A stretch of 64,000 nt of DNA from Acholoe squamosa (taxonomy: Eukaryota > Annelida > Polychaeta > Phyllodocida > Polynoidae): positions 85,783,920-85,847,919 of the forward strand of contig OX439036.1 in assembly GCA_949317995.1 (NCBI GenBank), given 5' to 3'. The notes beneath the pieces are model-generated. The model saw nothing but the letters and a program-made list of their open reading frames with translations, made no database searches and was not told the DNA's origin. Shown here piece after piece: positions 44,095-55,812 of the stretch (position 1 is its first letter; each line of letters opens with the position of its first letter). The position numbers and the translations under genes are program-made.

Positions 44095-44835
44095 CAGGAG
44101 CTTAATTCAAAACATCCTGGGATCCCAACCCCAGCGATCTTAGTGTAGGCACATATCATAAGACCTGGCTGGGCTACCCTATGTAATGCAGTGGTTGCAG
44201 ACCTGTGCAGAATAGCTAGTCCTGGGATCACTTCACTATTCCATTTCCACCACTAAGATCACTGCGATCTTATTGAAAGAAATACATAGTGGTTTCACCT
44301 GAGTACAAGAGCACTTACAGGGAACACTCCTGATCGAAAGAGTGAACAGCCTGCTGTATACATAAAGAGGGGAGGGAGGATGTTTGCTGAGTGTCCTTGA
44401 GGGCTACTCATGCGTTAAGTGCACTGTAAGGTAATTCTTCCCTTCTCTCTCTTTGTCCGGGGGGAGGGCACAATGCTTCTAATAGGCAAGCATAAATCAT
44501 ACATTCATGGGAACAACTCTTGAATACTGTACGGGGGTCAACTGCACCCTGTGCTCTTTTGTTAGCCCATATGGGGACGGGGGACGATGGTATAAGCACT
44601 CTTGTGAAGAAAAGTGACTCCACAGCTATTCCTTTATTTTGGGACTCTTACCCCTGTGCCTAGTGAGTTCTTCTTAGAATAGTGTAGGAGGGCTGAGGCT
44701 AAGATCGATGCGATCTTAGTGCTGGCTAGGATATGTGAACCCAGTCAACTCTTAAGATCGCTTAATAGGATAAGGCTGATTTATTCCTAAGATCGCTGGG
44801 GTCATGATCCCAGGATGTTTTGAATTAAGCTCCTG
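44095..44835 (+). mobile_element. Inverted-repeat DNA element of about 740 bp, uninterrupted copy
   Basis: It starts CAGGAGCTTAATTCAAAACA and ends in the inverted sequence TTTGAATTAAGCTCCTG. Just inside, CCTGGGATCCCAACCCCAGCGATCTTA is mirrored by TAAGATCGCTGGGGTCATGATCCCAGG. Several AAGATCG…CGATCTT palindromes lie within. It has no coding capacity and is a MITE with long terminal repeats. Related copies lie at 41991 and 37361. Confidence 0.8.
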
Positions 44836-46404
44836 GGGACCCAGGGTTCAAATCCATGCAAACCCTGCCTGTATTTTGCATGTTCTGTGTATCCATAATG
44901 CCAATGTAACAGATAGACCCCTGGTGTCCAGATGCTGAACTAACGCTAGTCCCCGCCATCTTAATCAAAACGCCGATTGATGTGATATTTGCGGTCATTC
45001 TTTCATTTGGCAGGGAGGAATAGGAGATTAAAACCTTCCAAACTGCACATACACCTGCAGGCTATATATTTTATGTAGGATCAATGGGTAGACACTCGTA
45101 TCGTCACCTTTATCTAATTCATTTCTATGCCCCTCATACTATTTGGTATCTATTGGTCATAGACAGGGATAGAAGCAGTACCTTTTGGACTTGAGGGCTT
45201 ACTACCTACCTCGAAATGAAAATGAGATATTGCAAAATGAAGGTGGACTGCACACACATATCTTTAAGGTAAATGTTTAATGACATATAATACACCGAGA
45301 AAACATAAATGCAGATTATGCAAAATCAGTCTCCTTAAGAATCAGATTCATTGTCTTACAATGTTGCAGATGTCTACTCAAATCATACAAATAATGCAGA
45401 TGTTGTGACATCTAATAAAATATAGTTTCACATTATATAGTCTCTCATTCAGTTGTCCACATGTATAACTATGTACACCAGACACTATTCTCATTCACAC
45501 AAGGAGAGAAAATGCTACCATTGTAGACATCAGTCACTGACTAGGCTACATGGAGCGGTTTCATAAAAGATTATACTTCTCAGAAGCTATAGCGTAGAGT
45601 TCTGACAAAAGTATTTGAGTCATTTTAAAGCAATTCCAATGTAGACCTCCGGGAGGGTCAATACCAGTTTTTAACCGGGTAAAGCTGTAATTAAACAATA
45701 CAGGAATGATGAGGTATGATAGTACAGACACACATTATCACAGAAGAACGACAGCTGCTGGCAGATTGCCAGTCTCAGCAACTATACACAAAGTATTATA
45801 GAGGCCCCTCCATATGCTAGGGGTCAGTTGTCAGGGATACACGCCTGTGAAGCCACGTATCCATCAAGATAATGATGATTATAGAGGTTCATTCATTTAT
45901 TCAGTATACTGACATGAATTTTCTCAAAGCAGGCTTGCCACTGCTTATAAATTCACTGCTTTTGATAAAGTTGCTCGTGTGTTACCATCCTCAGGAAACC
46001 AGACATTCCTATCTGACAGTTCTGATTTCATTTGATAAATTAGACATTAGAGAGGATGACATTGCCGTGTGTATTGTGTCATGAGGAATTAATTCTTGCA
46101 GCAAGCATGGCAGTTACCCTTCATGGTAGGAGTATAATGTCAACCTTTACATAGACAGCAGTTAAGAGAAATGGTAGAGTGATGGGTGCATTGTAATTAG
46201 GCGTTATACATCCTTTAATTATCCAAACACCCGCCTATATCGCCCACCTTTTGAATTCATTTAAACAAATTTGCCTCTCACAATGCAACGAACACAATGC
46301 TTTGCATTTTCCATGTAGTTATATTTAATCCCATCGTCCACTATGTTATCAGTGATAACCACCAACATGGCACTTCAATTAGATTTAAACACTTATAGAT
46401 CCAT
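44836..46404. other. Intergenic DNA and probable 3' UTR of receptor gene B
   Basis: No gene was recognised. The part next to 46405 should be the 3' UTR of the leftward gene B, although I cannot pick its poly(A) signal with confidence. Confidence 0.4.
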
Positions 46405-49400
46405 TCAGTTCGTCCTGTTACTGGAGCCTTCGTCGTGTGTTATCTTCCTGGAGATACCATCGGCACTGTGTGTGCGGCCCCCACGGATAGGAACAGTCTG
46501 AAGTGGGAAGGTGGGGGATTCGTACAGGTGTGGTGCCTGTTCACGTATATGTGACACATGTGTAAATTCTGGCAGTGGGGTGAACTCAGCTGATGATTCC
46601 ACCCCTGAGTCGTCAGTAGGGAAAGTAGTGAGGCGAGGGGAGCGAGGGTCCCGCCCAGCATGGCGGTATGGTAGGGTGCAGGTATAGTCGTGCTCTGTTT
46701 CCTGTTTTATAGAGACGGTGAGTGTGTTCTTCTGGTTCTGGTCCTGCTCGGCCTGCTGATGGTCATAACGAGGTACTCGTTCTGCATAGAGACCACGGTC
46801 ACCCAGCAGGGGGTTGGAGCGCACCTCAGGTGTCTGGGTCCGCCTGGAGGAAAAAAAGGAAAATTTTCATGAGTTTTCTCATATCCATACATTTGTTAGT
46901 AATGCGATTATTCTTCTGAAATAGGTATCCATATATCATTATTAAGATATGTGCATGTAACTACACAAATGATGAATAAAGGTGCAAATTATTGGAAATT
47001 ATTAACCATGTCTTCGTATCTACACTCCATCTTGAGATACATTGAGACATGAACTCTCGATGAAGGAAAATTAATGGATATGATACCTACCTTTTGAGAT
47101 AAATAAGGGTGACGGCTAGTAATAGCCCTCCAATGACAACTCCAATGGCCACACCCATTCCGATGATAACAAGCATACCTGAAAGGAACCAACGACAATA
47201 ATGTGTTACTATGGTACCCAATTCTTCCTACATCTATCTCGCAATCTGCTATTACAGGTACGCCCTCTATGGAGGCTGAGTGACGTACGTGCCATCTACT
47301 GGGATCACAGCGTGTTATATTGGCCGTGCTGACCTTAATCTGTCTTTGAAGGGTTCTTTCCATTAATTATGGTTGATATAAATTGCTAGGGGTTTGGGGT
47401 CAAAATGGGATTTTCCTCCATCTGGGTGCAATTCAATAACTGTCAATCAGTAAGCCACCCACAAGAGGGGAATATTGCTATCCTATTAGACTAGACGAAC
47501 ACTTATATTAAATTGTCTGTAGTTTAGAGCAATGTTTGGACTACGCAAGACTTTGAGACATGAAAATGGTGTAGACTTTAGCTTTAAGTGATGAATTCTA
47601 TATGAGAAGTTCTTACCGAATGCTGGTGAATCTCCGTCCACAATAGGAGTTATGCCCCAGGCTTCTGTAGAATCAAAGGTAAGGAGAAAATATTAAATAA
47701 TCATCGCGAAAAATGGCCAGAATTTAGGTACAATATCGGCAAAATCAGACAGAAACAGTTGCCCCAACGATAGTGAACAGTCAACTAATCTACATCAGCG
47801 AAGAATAATAGATGTATACATACATGCATTATCACCCTCTTATACATCCGTGTTGGGTACTATTTCCCACATGAAACCATTCATATCGAGAGTCACCCTT
47901 CTTAATGATCCAAATCACTTTCAAATGCAGATCGATTAGATTTTGTGAATCACATGGACTTCCATGTCATACATATACCGAAATTGCATGCCCTTTCACA
48001 AACAATGGGATGGTTTGTTAATTATGGTAAACACGCTCTTTGGCTTTTCCTTTTAGGGGAAATTGGAAGCTCATAGCACATAGTTTGTCCTGTACATCAA
48101 TGTGTCTACAAAGACAAGTAGGTACAACGGAAGGTTTGCTCGTTTCCAGAAAGGTTAATGTTTGAGGATGGTCCTCTGTTTGCATAGTTAATGGAGACTT
48201 AAAACGCTTCGCCCACTCTCCACCCCAGGACCCATTTATAAACACCAGGTGGCGGCACCTACCTCCATGACAGTCTCCCACTTCCCCGATCCAGCTCGTG
48301 CCGGCACAGTGTAGCCGCCATTCCCGCTTGGTGGCGTTACAGTACACTATCACGTCATCCCCAAGGTGTTTCACCCAGGCGTTCTTGGGTGGCGTTAAAG
48401 TTGGGCACCCCAAAACTGTAATGAGATAGTATAAAGCAATGAGTACAAGAGCGCAAGAAAATGTTCAGATGGAAAGCGTTTTAAAGTCTGTCTTCAAATA
48501 GGTTATGAAAAGGTAGGTGCGGTGCCCGCCAAAGACGCCCATTCCCTATACTACTTACACGGCCTTATACTAAGTAGTGTACGGAAATGAACCTATTCAG
48601 CAGGTAACAACCAAAGGTAAAGTCTCCTTGAACACAAGGCTTAATCCAATCGATAGATTATGGCTGAATAAGGGATTGTGTGACAGCTGGGATAACCTCA
48701 GCATTGAAATGGGTTAGGTGGAATTTACTTATACCAGTATTCATAGGTTCAAATGAAAACACTAGGGGGCAGTACATCCGTGTATGCGTACCACTGTCTC
48801 TTGCCAACGGCAAACAGATATACCGCTCACATGAATAATTATAGTCATTTTACTAGATTTTTGCGATCATTAATCATTCTCTCACCTTCATACTTAAGCG
48901 CGAAGTAGAAGAGTTCCTCCTGGGTTTCAGCAGTGTATAGAGTAATTGACACAGATCCAGTCTCTGAGGTATACACCTGGTTGGTCGGCTTCCTCTCATC
49001 CCCCACGCAGATAGTAAGATCCCGGGTGATTGTATTGGCCTCCCTTAATGTGGCATAGCGGTAACAGGCCTTTCTTGGATCGCCTCCAGCCGTGAGTTTG
49101 TTGTGACCTCCGGAGAAATCCATTAGGGTGAGATTAACCTTCTGGCCGGGCAGGGCTTGTATGACCCAGGGACAGGAGGCAGTGCCACAGCCGCTCCTGT
49201 AGGTAACCTCGCTGCTGAGGTAACCACTGGGGGCAGAAACCTTAAGGTAGTCTGATGTGTCACACATCTTACGTTCACATGTTACAACTAGAAAGAGAAG
49301 AGAAATATACCTATTGATATACTTCAAAATACTTTTCATCTGGGCATATCCTCCAGCAAGTGTCTACAAGTAGCATTTATAGAAGGTCCATGTAAATCAA

Positions 49401-50569
49401 TGTTCATGGATGGCATTATTAATGTTAAGCGTAATGGACATACAGTAATATTCTGTTCAGATATAACAATCTTAGCTTATGTGTCGCTGGCATATACTGG
49501 CCATGGTAAAAAACGGAATTAATATGGAGCTTCATTAGTAGGTTTATATGCAGCTATCAGTTAATTACCGCGCAGATGACTATAAGTAGTGTGATAATTA
49601 ATTCTGTACAATAAACGCCAAATTTGACTGAAATATACGACAGATACTAGGAAATCTGCTCGTTCCCAAAAGCCACTCAAGAAATACTGTACAAGTGTTC
49701 ACAGTGTCTCGTGAACTCACAGTGTGCCTAATGATTTTTTTTCTAGGTCGATATTCTCAAGGGTTTTAGGAATTCAACAAGGCTGTCAGTGCTCAAGGGA
49801 TTAAACTACACCTATCCGACCTCCTTATAAGCTTCGAACTGCTACTTGTATTGAAAGAGGGTTGAGTAATGGGGATCTGAAAATAACGAGCAGCTAAGTT
49901 TGGGGCATCTAAAATTGATGTCTTCTACCATAGCACACATACGTTAACGCGTGACCGAGCACTTCAGGCCTCTTATGCCAGACAATACATTGGAGGGAAG
50001 CCTGGCTGCGTAATGATATTAGCCCAACTTACGTGTACATAGACAACAAACGCCGTGATCGATTTTTTAAAAGCACCCCAGGGTTGGCGTCTCCGTGTCG
50101 GAATTAGCGTTAAAATCCAGTAATATCGCCCAGCGCCTCCAAAGCACATCGTCAAAATGGATAAAGGCGAATAAAAGGGGATGTAGATGGAGGGATTGTA
50201 TGGAGGAGAGGGGTATAACACAGTATTGGTATTGTTAGTCGTAGTAGTAGTAGCCCCAATGGGTTGTTAATACTGGGGTTTATAACGTACCTTTAACACA
50301 CTCATAGCTAGCGGCCAGGTAGGCAGTGAGGTCGTTGGAACAGTCGTGGTTGCCGTGTAGATTAGTCACACCAAACTGACACTCGCGCCGCCCGGAGCAC
50401 TGTCGGTGCATGGTGTTGAGCACGTTCGTGCCGCACCCGATGAAGCCAAAGTCGCGGTTCACACAGCGACCTAAGTGCATCCGGCCATACACAGCGTTAG
50501 TAAATACCACCATCTCATCATCTGCGCATTTAGCATTGAATTCCTCCCATTGGCAATACTCTTGAGGCC
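46405..50569 (-). CDS. Receptor gene B: SUEL lectin, CUB, sushi, membrane segment, tyrosine-bearing tail; first exon not found
   Basis: Six exons on the minus strand in one frame. 50291-50569 encodes a SUEL/galactose-binding lectin domain (CVNRDFGFIGCGTNVLN, RECQFGVTNLHG). 48886-49287 encodes a CUB domain (APSGYLSSEVTYRSGCG, VNLTLMDF). 48263-48415 encodes a CCP/sushi domain (GCPTLTPPKNAW, VIVYCN, SWIGEVGDC). 47617-47664 is a stalk, 47091-47178 the membrane segment (LVIIGMGVAIGVVIGGLLLA, then stop-transfer YLKR) and 46405-46843 the cytoplasmic tail. All extracellular exons are phase 1-1, as usual for shuffled modules. The tail has several tyrosines (GLYAERVPRYDH, HDYTCTLPY, HLYESP), possible SH2 or phosphatase docking sites. 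The protein would be a cell-surface carbohydrate or pattern receptor; ligand unknown. The signal-peptide exon must lie to the right of 50569. Confidence 0.85.
48416..48885 (-). other. Intron of receptor gene B
   Basis: Intron between the CUB and sushi exons, with donor GTGAGA and acceptor CATTACAG on the minus strand. Nothing else was seen. Confidence 0.6.
49288..50290 (-). other. Intron of receptor gene B
   Basis: Intron between the lectin and CUB exons, with donor GTACGT and acceptor CTTTCTAG on the minus strand. The small GTAGTAGTAGTAG microsatellite near 50238 is in it. Confidence 0.6.
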
Positions 50570-53500
50570 CTGTAATACAAGGAAAGTAGAAACAAAGTTA
50601 GTTTAGGGTCCATTTCCTTTTTCTTTTTTTATAATCATTTACCCCTTTTTAGACTGTTGATTGATATTTATGTATCCATAATGGCATCAATGTGGAGGCA
50701 AATATGGACACATTGACCTAAATCAAGAACAAGGTGATACATTATACCCTAGATAGGTCGACATTGAAGTAAAGTAAAGCTAGCTGATGTCTTCGATGAT
50801 CCATCACATTATGGTCTATATGACGGGTACTTTGAGTTTGTATGGACCATGAGTGGACCATCGACCAATAGGAATGGATTCTATATCAGTGCCTCATCCG
50901 TCAACATACGCCCAGGCGAAATGTCTACACAAAGCGCATTAGTGTAGTGAAAATAGTGTATGTTTTAGACGAGCTGCTCTTTTCTTGGAATCAGCAGGTA
51001 TCTGCTCGACTTTTATTAACTATATATGTGGACTTTTTGAGTGTTCGATGTAGGATGCCTCGTTGGAGCTAAACTCTTAATGATTCTTTAAGTGTGTATT
51101 TTTATGTAAATGTATGTGCCCTTGATAATAAAAAATACAAGTTGTAACAACTGAAGAATAGTGTCCATTGGCTTAACTATGGTGACAGCCTTACCACGCA
51201 TGTAATGATAACATCAACAGAAATACCTTATAGGCCCTACGTGGATGTACATAGACAAAATTATTCCCTAGCTATATAATGTAAGTGGATTGGCCCGGGC
51301 CATAAGTACATTGTTGTTGTAGTTGCTGTTGTTATCTTTCTAGAGAGGAACTACAGCACCACATATGACTGTATTTCGGAGGGAGTGCATTCACCGAGGC
51401 ATAAATTCTTGAAGGCAGATTTGTTCATCGCATGACGTATATGACATGTTGCTCTTTTCCACAATGCATGTTATATTTGCCACATTATATCCAGAACAAC
51501 AATTATACACAGTTTCAAAATGGAGTTCATATCAAATGTGGCCTATCAATACTATATAAACCCAAGAAAAAGAAACAATATACCACATTGTTGGACTGAC
51601 ATCCAAACCTGTCCTGCGTCCAATAGAATCCGGACGTGACCCTGTGTTTATGGTAAGTCCATGAATTATGGACTAGGACACAATACAACCAGCGTCCGAG
51701 GAGGCTGAACAATAAGTTGGCTGCGTCCCTAATAACCCAGTCTCACGCCGACTGGAGGTCCCCTGGAGCAACAGCCTTTAATGTGCATGCATACCCGTCT
51801 GGTGCGGGAGATTTTGTGCAACATGCGTCCCGATGGACCTGGCACGTGGGGAGAAGTAAACAATGCGGGCTGTACCAGAAAAAAGGGGGCAGAGAGGGGG
51901 TAGATTAGAAATAGCCTACCAGTGTAACTCCTCCCCAGGTCTGTATGGGGTCTGTATCGGTCTGTGGGGAGGTCGGGGTTGGTTATAGGGTACAGGGGTA
52001 AGGGGTGACTAATGTGTTATCAGTCCTGCACAGCACTGATCTCTGTAAAATTTGCTGCGTGCAGCAGGGGACAACAGGGTACAATAAGGCAGGGTGTAGC
52101 AGTATGAGGTTAGGGAGGGAGTGTATGAGGGTGCGCTATGGGAAGAGGGTGTGTTGAGGAGGGTGTGCTGCGGAGGGATGGGTGGGGTGCATGGGCTTTA
52201 CGCGTGCCTCTTCGTAATGTGCTTTGTCAAATCGGCCGTGTATGGCGGGGCCGGCTGCATGAAGGCTGCACAGAACCTAAGAGGTAGAGCAATGGGTGGG
52301 AGGGAGGGTGTGTAGGTCTCTGCTGGCGACGTACCACGTATCCTGACGAATGAAGGGCTGAGGTAAATACCCGTAGAATCCCGCCCGTCACGAGATGACA
52401 TTAATTCCCTCTTGTGTGGGTATCGGGGGTGCAGGTCGCTAGCGGCGCAATAAGCCGTGCACGTGAACGTCGACGTAAAAGTGGACGTGACGTCATCTCA
52501 GACGACATCGTCTAAATGCCGTCTGCTGCAGTGGAATGCGCGCGCATCCTTCACATACGGGTACTCCTTAGAGACGTTGGTACCGTGCATATACTTAATT
52601 AAGTCAGTGCGTCTCTCTTTTAATTAAGACCTGCTCTAGTAACTAGGGTAAATGTAAACTTCAAAGGACATCTCTCTACGGGAAAGAACAAAGGAATGGA
52701 AGTGCGAGAGTGTCTTCATGAGTATAATTGACCACTTCAATGGATAAAAAGCACTCCCACGTAATGAGAAAAACGCATTTATGTGTCATAAAAAGAGGTT
52801 CATCCCGGCTATTATTAATGAATATGTACAAAAGGTTGTAGGTTATGAAACTTTAAGTTTAAAAATCTCCAGATTCTTTTCCAAACATCCGATCACTTTC
52901 CTGTAATGTTCATCTTCTAGCACCACAAGCACAAAGACGCCACTCAATTTTCATCTTCATTCAGGATGTGAACTCAATAGTCTGGATATAAATACCATGA
53001 TTTCATTATCCCTACATATTTTATGTTTTCAATAGTTTTTGTGGTGGCTGATGCGTTTCTTGCCATATTACATTCATATAAAAACGTGCATCATTTCCTT
53101 GTCGGAGACCGGAGACCTTCAACAAACAAAGAGAGGCAATCAAATCTAACCATACAGCTCACCTAAAACAAAGCCAAACCTAAAAAGTAAACCAACAAAG
53201 AAACTGAATTGCCTCCTTATGTCACGCACTCATATAAAACGACACATCAAAATTATACCTTTGGAACAATTGAGACCTCGGTTTCCCCTCCTACAAAAAA
53301 CCTTAATACTGCTGGGAAAAATGTGTGCCCCCATTGCTGCATTACAGAGGCCTTCATTGCTAGCTAACACGCACTAAAAAAAAAATTGATTTTTTTCCCC
53401 CACGCTCTTCACGGTCGCCTTTTTCATTATGGAGGACAGTGATGAGTCAGAGCCCGGCATTTCTGATGCTAAACTAATGTGTGGAAAAAGACCGTCGTGA

Positions 53501-54911
53501 CAGACAGTCAACCAACAGGTGGCGTGTGTGGGTAGGTCAGTGTAGTTATATTACATGTAGGTGATGGAGAAAGGATAGGGAGAGAAAGCATGAGAGGGAA
53601 TCATCATGGTAAGTGAATGCAGTGGACTAAAGGGACACAATGCCATACGAATGGAAATGTTTCAGCTAGTATTTTAGATATATGGGTCATAGTAACAACA
53701 TGATAGGATATGATGATCATGATAATGGGGAAGCCTATAGAAAAAGTTACCATAGTCGACAAGACAAAGAAAAGTCTTGTATTCGGCTTACATTTCCAGC
53801 GCTGTGTCTTCCCTTTCTTTTTACATTACTTCTACAGTCATATAGGGTCGACAATATAAATGTAGTACATTAGCTTGGCAGGAGAAAGGAACACGAGCTA
53901 ATATCATGGGAGGAGAGCCCCTTGGCGGATACCACAGGTCGCCAACCCGGCGCACCAGGATCGATCCCTCTCCAGACATCCACTTCCAGGTGGGTGTGTC
54001 AGGGGTGGACCTACAAGGTGGGAGCGTGTAGTTGTATGATGGGCTGGCGGCCAGCACAACTCCTAAGTGGCTAATGGCCGCAGTGAGAAAGTAGGCAGCA
54101 TCAGATGAGTGACCTCAAACAAAGCATGGATGTTCCCTGTGTTGGGTATCTGTGTTGCTGGTAGGTACATGTGGCTGGGTCGAGCCAAGGTCAAGGCTAT
54201 CACAGTGGCAGTTCTGTGCTTATAGCCGTATTCTAAAGTACTCAGAATCCATGTCTTTTAGGTCATGTTTTGACAGACAATCACAGTAGGCATTGACACT
54301 GTACAGTAGTGTTTGACCATTATTCTGCAGTTACTGGTGGCTCACAATAAAATTGGCACCAATACTTGACACAGATGACTCAGTGATTTCATCTAATTAT
54401 TCAGCCACTGATATGAATATGATAACCACCAATAGTCTTATATCATAACCTGACATTCTGACACAAATAAGAAGATCCCGCCCTTTACACAACACTAAAA
54501 GAAAGGTCTAATCTCTGGAGGTGCCTCTGGACACTGTCACTTTTTTTCTCGGTTACAGTCACTTCCCACAGCCTATCTTTATAACATGCCTTTTAGAGAG
54601 GACCTGATATTTTTTCTTGTATTCCGGTTCAACGTTCATCCCCTTTCTACAGAAAACTGTGGTCGTTATTTATTCTTCACATTCCTCATTTTGCTGTGCT
54701 CTATCATGATCTTACCCTTCACTGAGCCATTCACTTGTTAACAAATCTGTTGTTTGTGCTAATGACCCTAATAAAGTTCAGACTGACATTTCTAGTACTG
54801 ATGAGATCTGCTAATACACATGTACAATGAAATTCATGCGTCAGTAGAAATAAATAGACCATTCATTTGGATGTGATGCAGTTCCGCCGTCTCCGGCCCT
54901 TACAAACAGTA
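50570..54911. other. Probable first intron or upstream DNA of receptor gene B
   Basis: No exon can be defended. A signal-peptide exon of gene B is expected upstream on the minus strand. At 52080-52320 a G-rich region has repeated GGAGGGTGTG units. At 52450-52510 there are several GACGT words including TGACGTCA, a CRE/ATF-type site, so a promoter here is possible. Confidence 0.35.
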
Positions 54912-55812
54912 CACTGCAAAAATGGTGTTTAGATTTAAAACATGTTTAGGTCTAAACACGTTTAAAACCTAAACATATAGGTCAGTTAGGTGTCTCATCG
55001 ACTACACATTTAGGAAATGAACACTTTTATTCTAACTACATAAACATTTACGCTAAACATGTTTAGATGTTTAGAGTTGAAACAGTTGAATAATAGGTGT
55101 TTAGATTTAAACATCAATATGTTTAGATACTTGGATGTTGAATCCACACCAGGTAGCAGCACTACCTTTGAATGGACTATCTGCACATAGTTATAATCAA
55201 TTGTTGTGACAAATGTCCCCAAATCCCATGTTTATCATGGTTTCATTTCATAGAATGTCATGTGAATAGAAAGGGCAATAGAAAATTGACTAGATTCACC
55301 TTATTCCACCATCATTAGCATAAAATAATCAATAAGCTCCATGCCTGACACCTATTTGATGTTATTCTGAAATAAATAAGGCAATGTCCTTCCTGCCAAG
55401 CTGTTGTACTTTCTCAAGTCTCTCATTCTAATGCAGTGTGTAATACATGTACACATATATAGCTGTGGCTGACATCTTTGGAGACTTTGACAAGTAAATA
55501 CCTGCTGATGCCCCCCCCCAGTAAATGAGAAAACAAACAAAATATATCTCTTGTTTTAATGCATACATGTCTGCAAACCTTAACTCTCCATCAAATTATT
55601 TAATCATCTAAACACAAAAATTCATAAACACCTAAACACAAAAATTCATAGATATCTAAACACAAAGTTTTAACCTAAACACCTACATTTCTAAACACTT
55701 GAGCTAAGCACATTGTTTGGCTAAACATGTTTAGGAAATTAATGTGATTACAAAAACGTTGCAAGAATATGTTTAGAATTGTGTTTAGGATCTAAACACC
55801 ATTTTTGCAGTG
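54912..55812. mobile_element. GTGTTTAG-rich inverted-repeat element, 901 bp
   Basis: The ends CACTGCAAAAATGGTGTTTA and its exact reverse complement (23-base terminal repeats in full) are flanked by TA at 54910-54911 and 55813-55814. The outer quarters carry many GTTTAG or CTAAAC words, while the centre (55,140-55,560) is unrelated AT-rich sequence without coding. It is a non-autonomous DNA element, probably with TA target duplication. Confidence 0.85.

Noticed and set aside
51527-51712. Possible signal-peptide exon for receptor gene B
   Set aside because: The frame has no ATG at its head, the hydrophobic stretch is weak, and no phase-1 donor fits clearly.
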